DNA from: Acidobacteriaceae bacterium | GTDB lineage: Bacteria; Acidobacteriota; Terriglobia; Terriglobales; Acidobacteriaceae | Length of the DNA: 64,000 nt | Direction: 5' to 3' | NCBI GenBank assembly: GCA_030037545.1 | Contig: JASHRF010000053.1 | Span: forward strand, 22,966-86,965 | Shown here: in pieces, positions 63,631-64,000 of the stretch | Layout of the letters: each line of letters begins with the position of its first letter | Numbering within the stretch: the stretch's first letter is position 1 | The notes under the pieces: model-generated | Database searches by the model: none | What the model saw: only the letters and a program-made list of their open reading frames with translations | Told to the model about the DNA's origin: nothing | Made by a program: the position numbers and the translations under genes

Positions 63631-64000
63631 GGGAAGCTCTGCACAACCGGCAGTATTGGTAGTGGGCAGAAGGCTGAAATCCTGTAGAGTGCTTGACGCG
63701 GATCTGCGGGACGGTGGTTGTTGTTTTGGTCCGCAGAATGCGCTTTTGGGCACTCTGCGGACCCCCTACGCCGTGCTCGCAGCCAATCGTTTGCGGTGTT
63801 GGTAGAGGTTGACCAGCGCGAAGGCGGCCAGCAACCACTCATGGTTCTTCTTTAAGCCGCGATAGCGTACCTTCACCAAGCCGAATACACGCTTGAGAAT
63901 GCGAAACGGCCATTCCACTTTGCTGCGCACCTTGGCCTTGGTCCGGTTCTTACGCTTCTGCTCTTCGTCCACGCCCGCCTTGGTCTTCACCCGCCGAGAG
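63631..64000 (-). mobile_element. IS5-type insertion sequence, partial (right part beyond window)
   Basis: The edge GGGAAGCTCTGCACAACC has the sequence expected of an IS5-group terminal inverted repeat, and a transposase gene follows, ending 136 bp inside. IS5 elements target YTAR and duplicate it; the MITE end CTAG at the junction fits such a target. The other IS end is outside the window. Confidence 0.8.
63766..64000 (-). CDS. IS5-family transposase, 3' part only
   Basis: The C-terminal ~74 residues are seen: KAKVRSKVEWPFRILKRVFG, LVKVRYRGLKKNHEWLLAAF, ALVNLYQHRKRLAAS. This contains the last Glu of the DDE triad with the typical VEWPFRILKR spacing. The upstream part lies beyond the right edge. 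The frame stays open to the window end. Confidence 0.9.
   Translation of the reverse strand, partial: SRRVKTKAGVDEEQKRKNRTKAKVRSKVEWPFRILKRVFGLVKVRYRGLKKNHEWLLAAFALVNLYQHRKRLAASTA

Overview
The window reads as a chromosomal segment of a high-GC member of the Acidobacteriota, probably the Terriglobia/Acidobacteriaceae side. This is inference from gene content, not from a marker-gene placement. Supporting points are a 1137-residue TonB-dependent receptor with an N-terminal carboxypeptidase-like domain, a winged-helix/TPR regulator, a cytoplasmic regulatory domain fused through one membrane helix to a glycosidase-like domain, many GTG/TTG starts, and a radical-SAM protein resembling archaeal tetraether synthase and bacterial membrane-spanning-lipid synthase (Acidobacteriota are rich in iso-diabolic acid). 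No rRNA, tRNA, CRISPR array, phage or replication origin was seen. Most genes are housekeeping or envelope genes in short operons.

Layout. 0-5 kb: a partial DUF971 gene, a TauE/SafE permease, a remnant ORF, a RelE/NadS-type toxin-antitoxin pair with a visible operator, and the large Tes/Mss-like radical-SAM gene. 5-10 kb: lipoproteins and secreted proteins, including an RlpA/SPOR lipoprotein, and a long inverted-repeat element. 10-12.9 kb: a gene graveyard with an ABC-ATPase remnant, a broken MscS channel gene and small membrane ORFs. 12.9-15 kb: nrdR, an NAD-type isocitrate dehydrogenase and a DUF1579 protein. 15-18 kb: a dispersed repeat, the membrane-spanning GH16-like protein whose catalytic motif has lost two acidic residues, and a YceI remnant. 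18-24.4 kb: xylulokinase, an orphan RES-domain protein, a phosphate acyltransferase, a sugar-porter MFS transporter and an XRE-cupin regulator, a plausible sugar-use neighbourhood. 24.7-33 kb: a DUF481 outer-membrane protein, a winged-helix/TPR protein, the TonB-dependent receptor with two operator-like sites upstream, and a two-domain VOC protein.

33-41 kb: rpmI-rplT (no infC beside it), a LprI-like protein, small membrane proteins, lipoyl synthase, a cytochrome c lipoprotein, two decayed hydrolases, and an HxlR regulator with two PhnB-like VOC proteins. 41-54 kb: two groups around a sodium:solute symporter, an enlarged alaS, ndk, DinB-like, prmC-prfA, a polysaccharide deacetylase, an M24 peptidase and a Y-family polymerase. 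54-64 kb: DUF4440 plus a DPP-IV-like peptidase, DUF2252, queG, a BrkB-like membrane protein, a second sodium:solute symporter, and an IS5-type element running off the right edge.

Two kinds of non-coding structure recur. One is a ~123-125 bp MITE-like repeat with terminal inverted repeats and two internal stem-loops (three full copies, two partial copies and one possible divergent copy). The other is a set of mirrored arrays of degenerate 7-9 bp words between genes; the word differs from locus to locus. The leads I consider most worth testing are the Tes/Mss-like enzyme, the GH16-like transmembrane putative sensor, and these mirrored word arrays.
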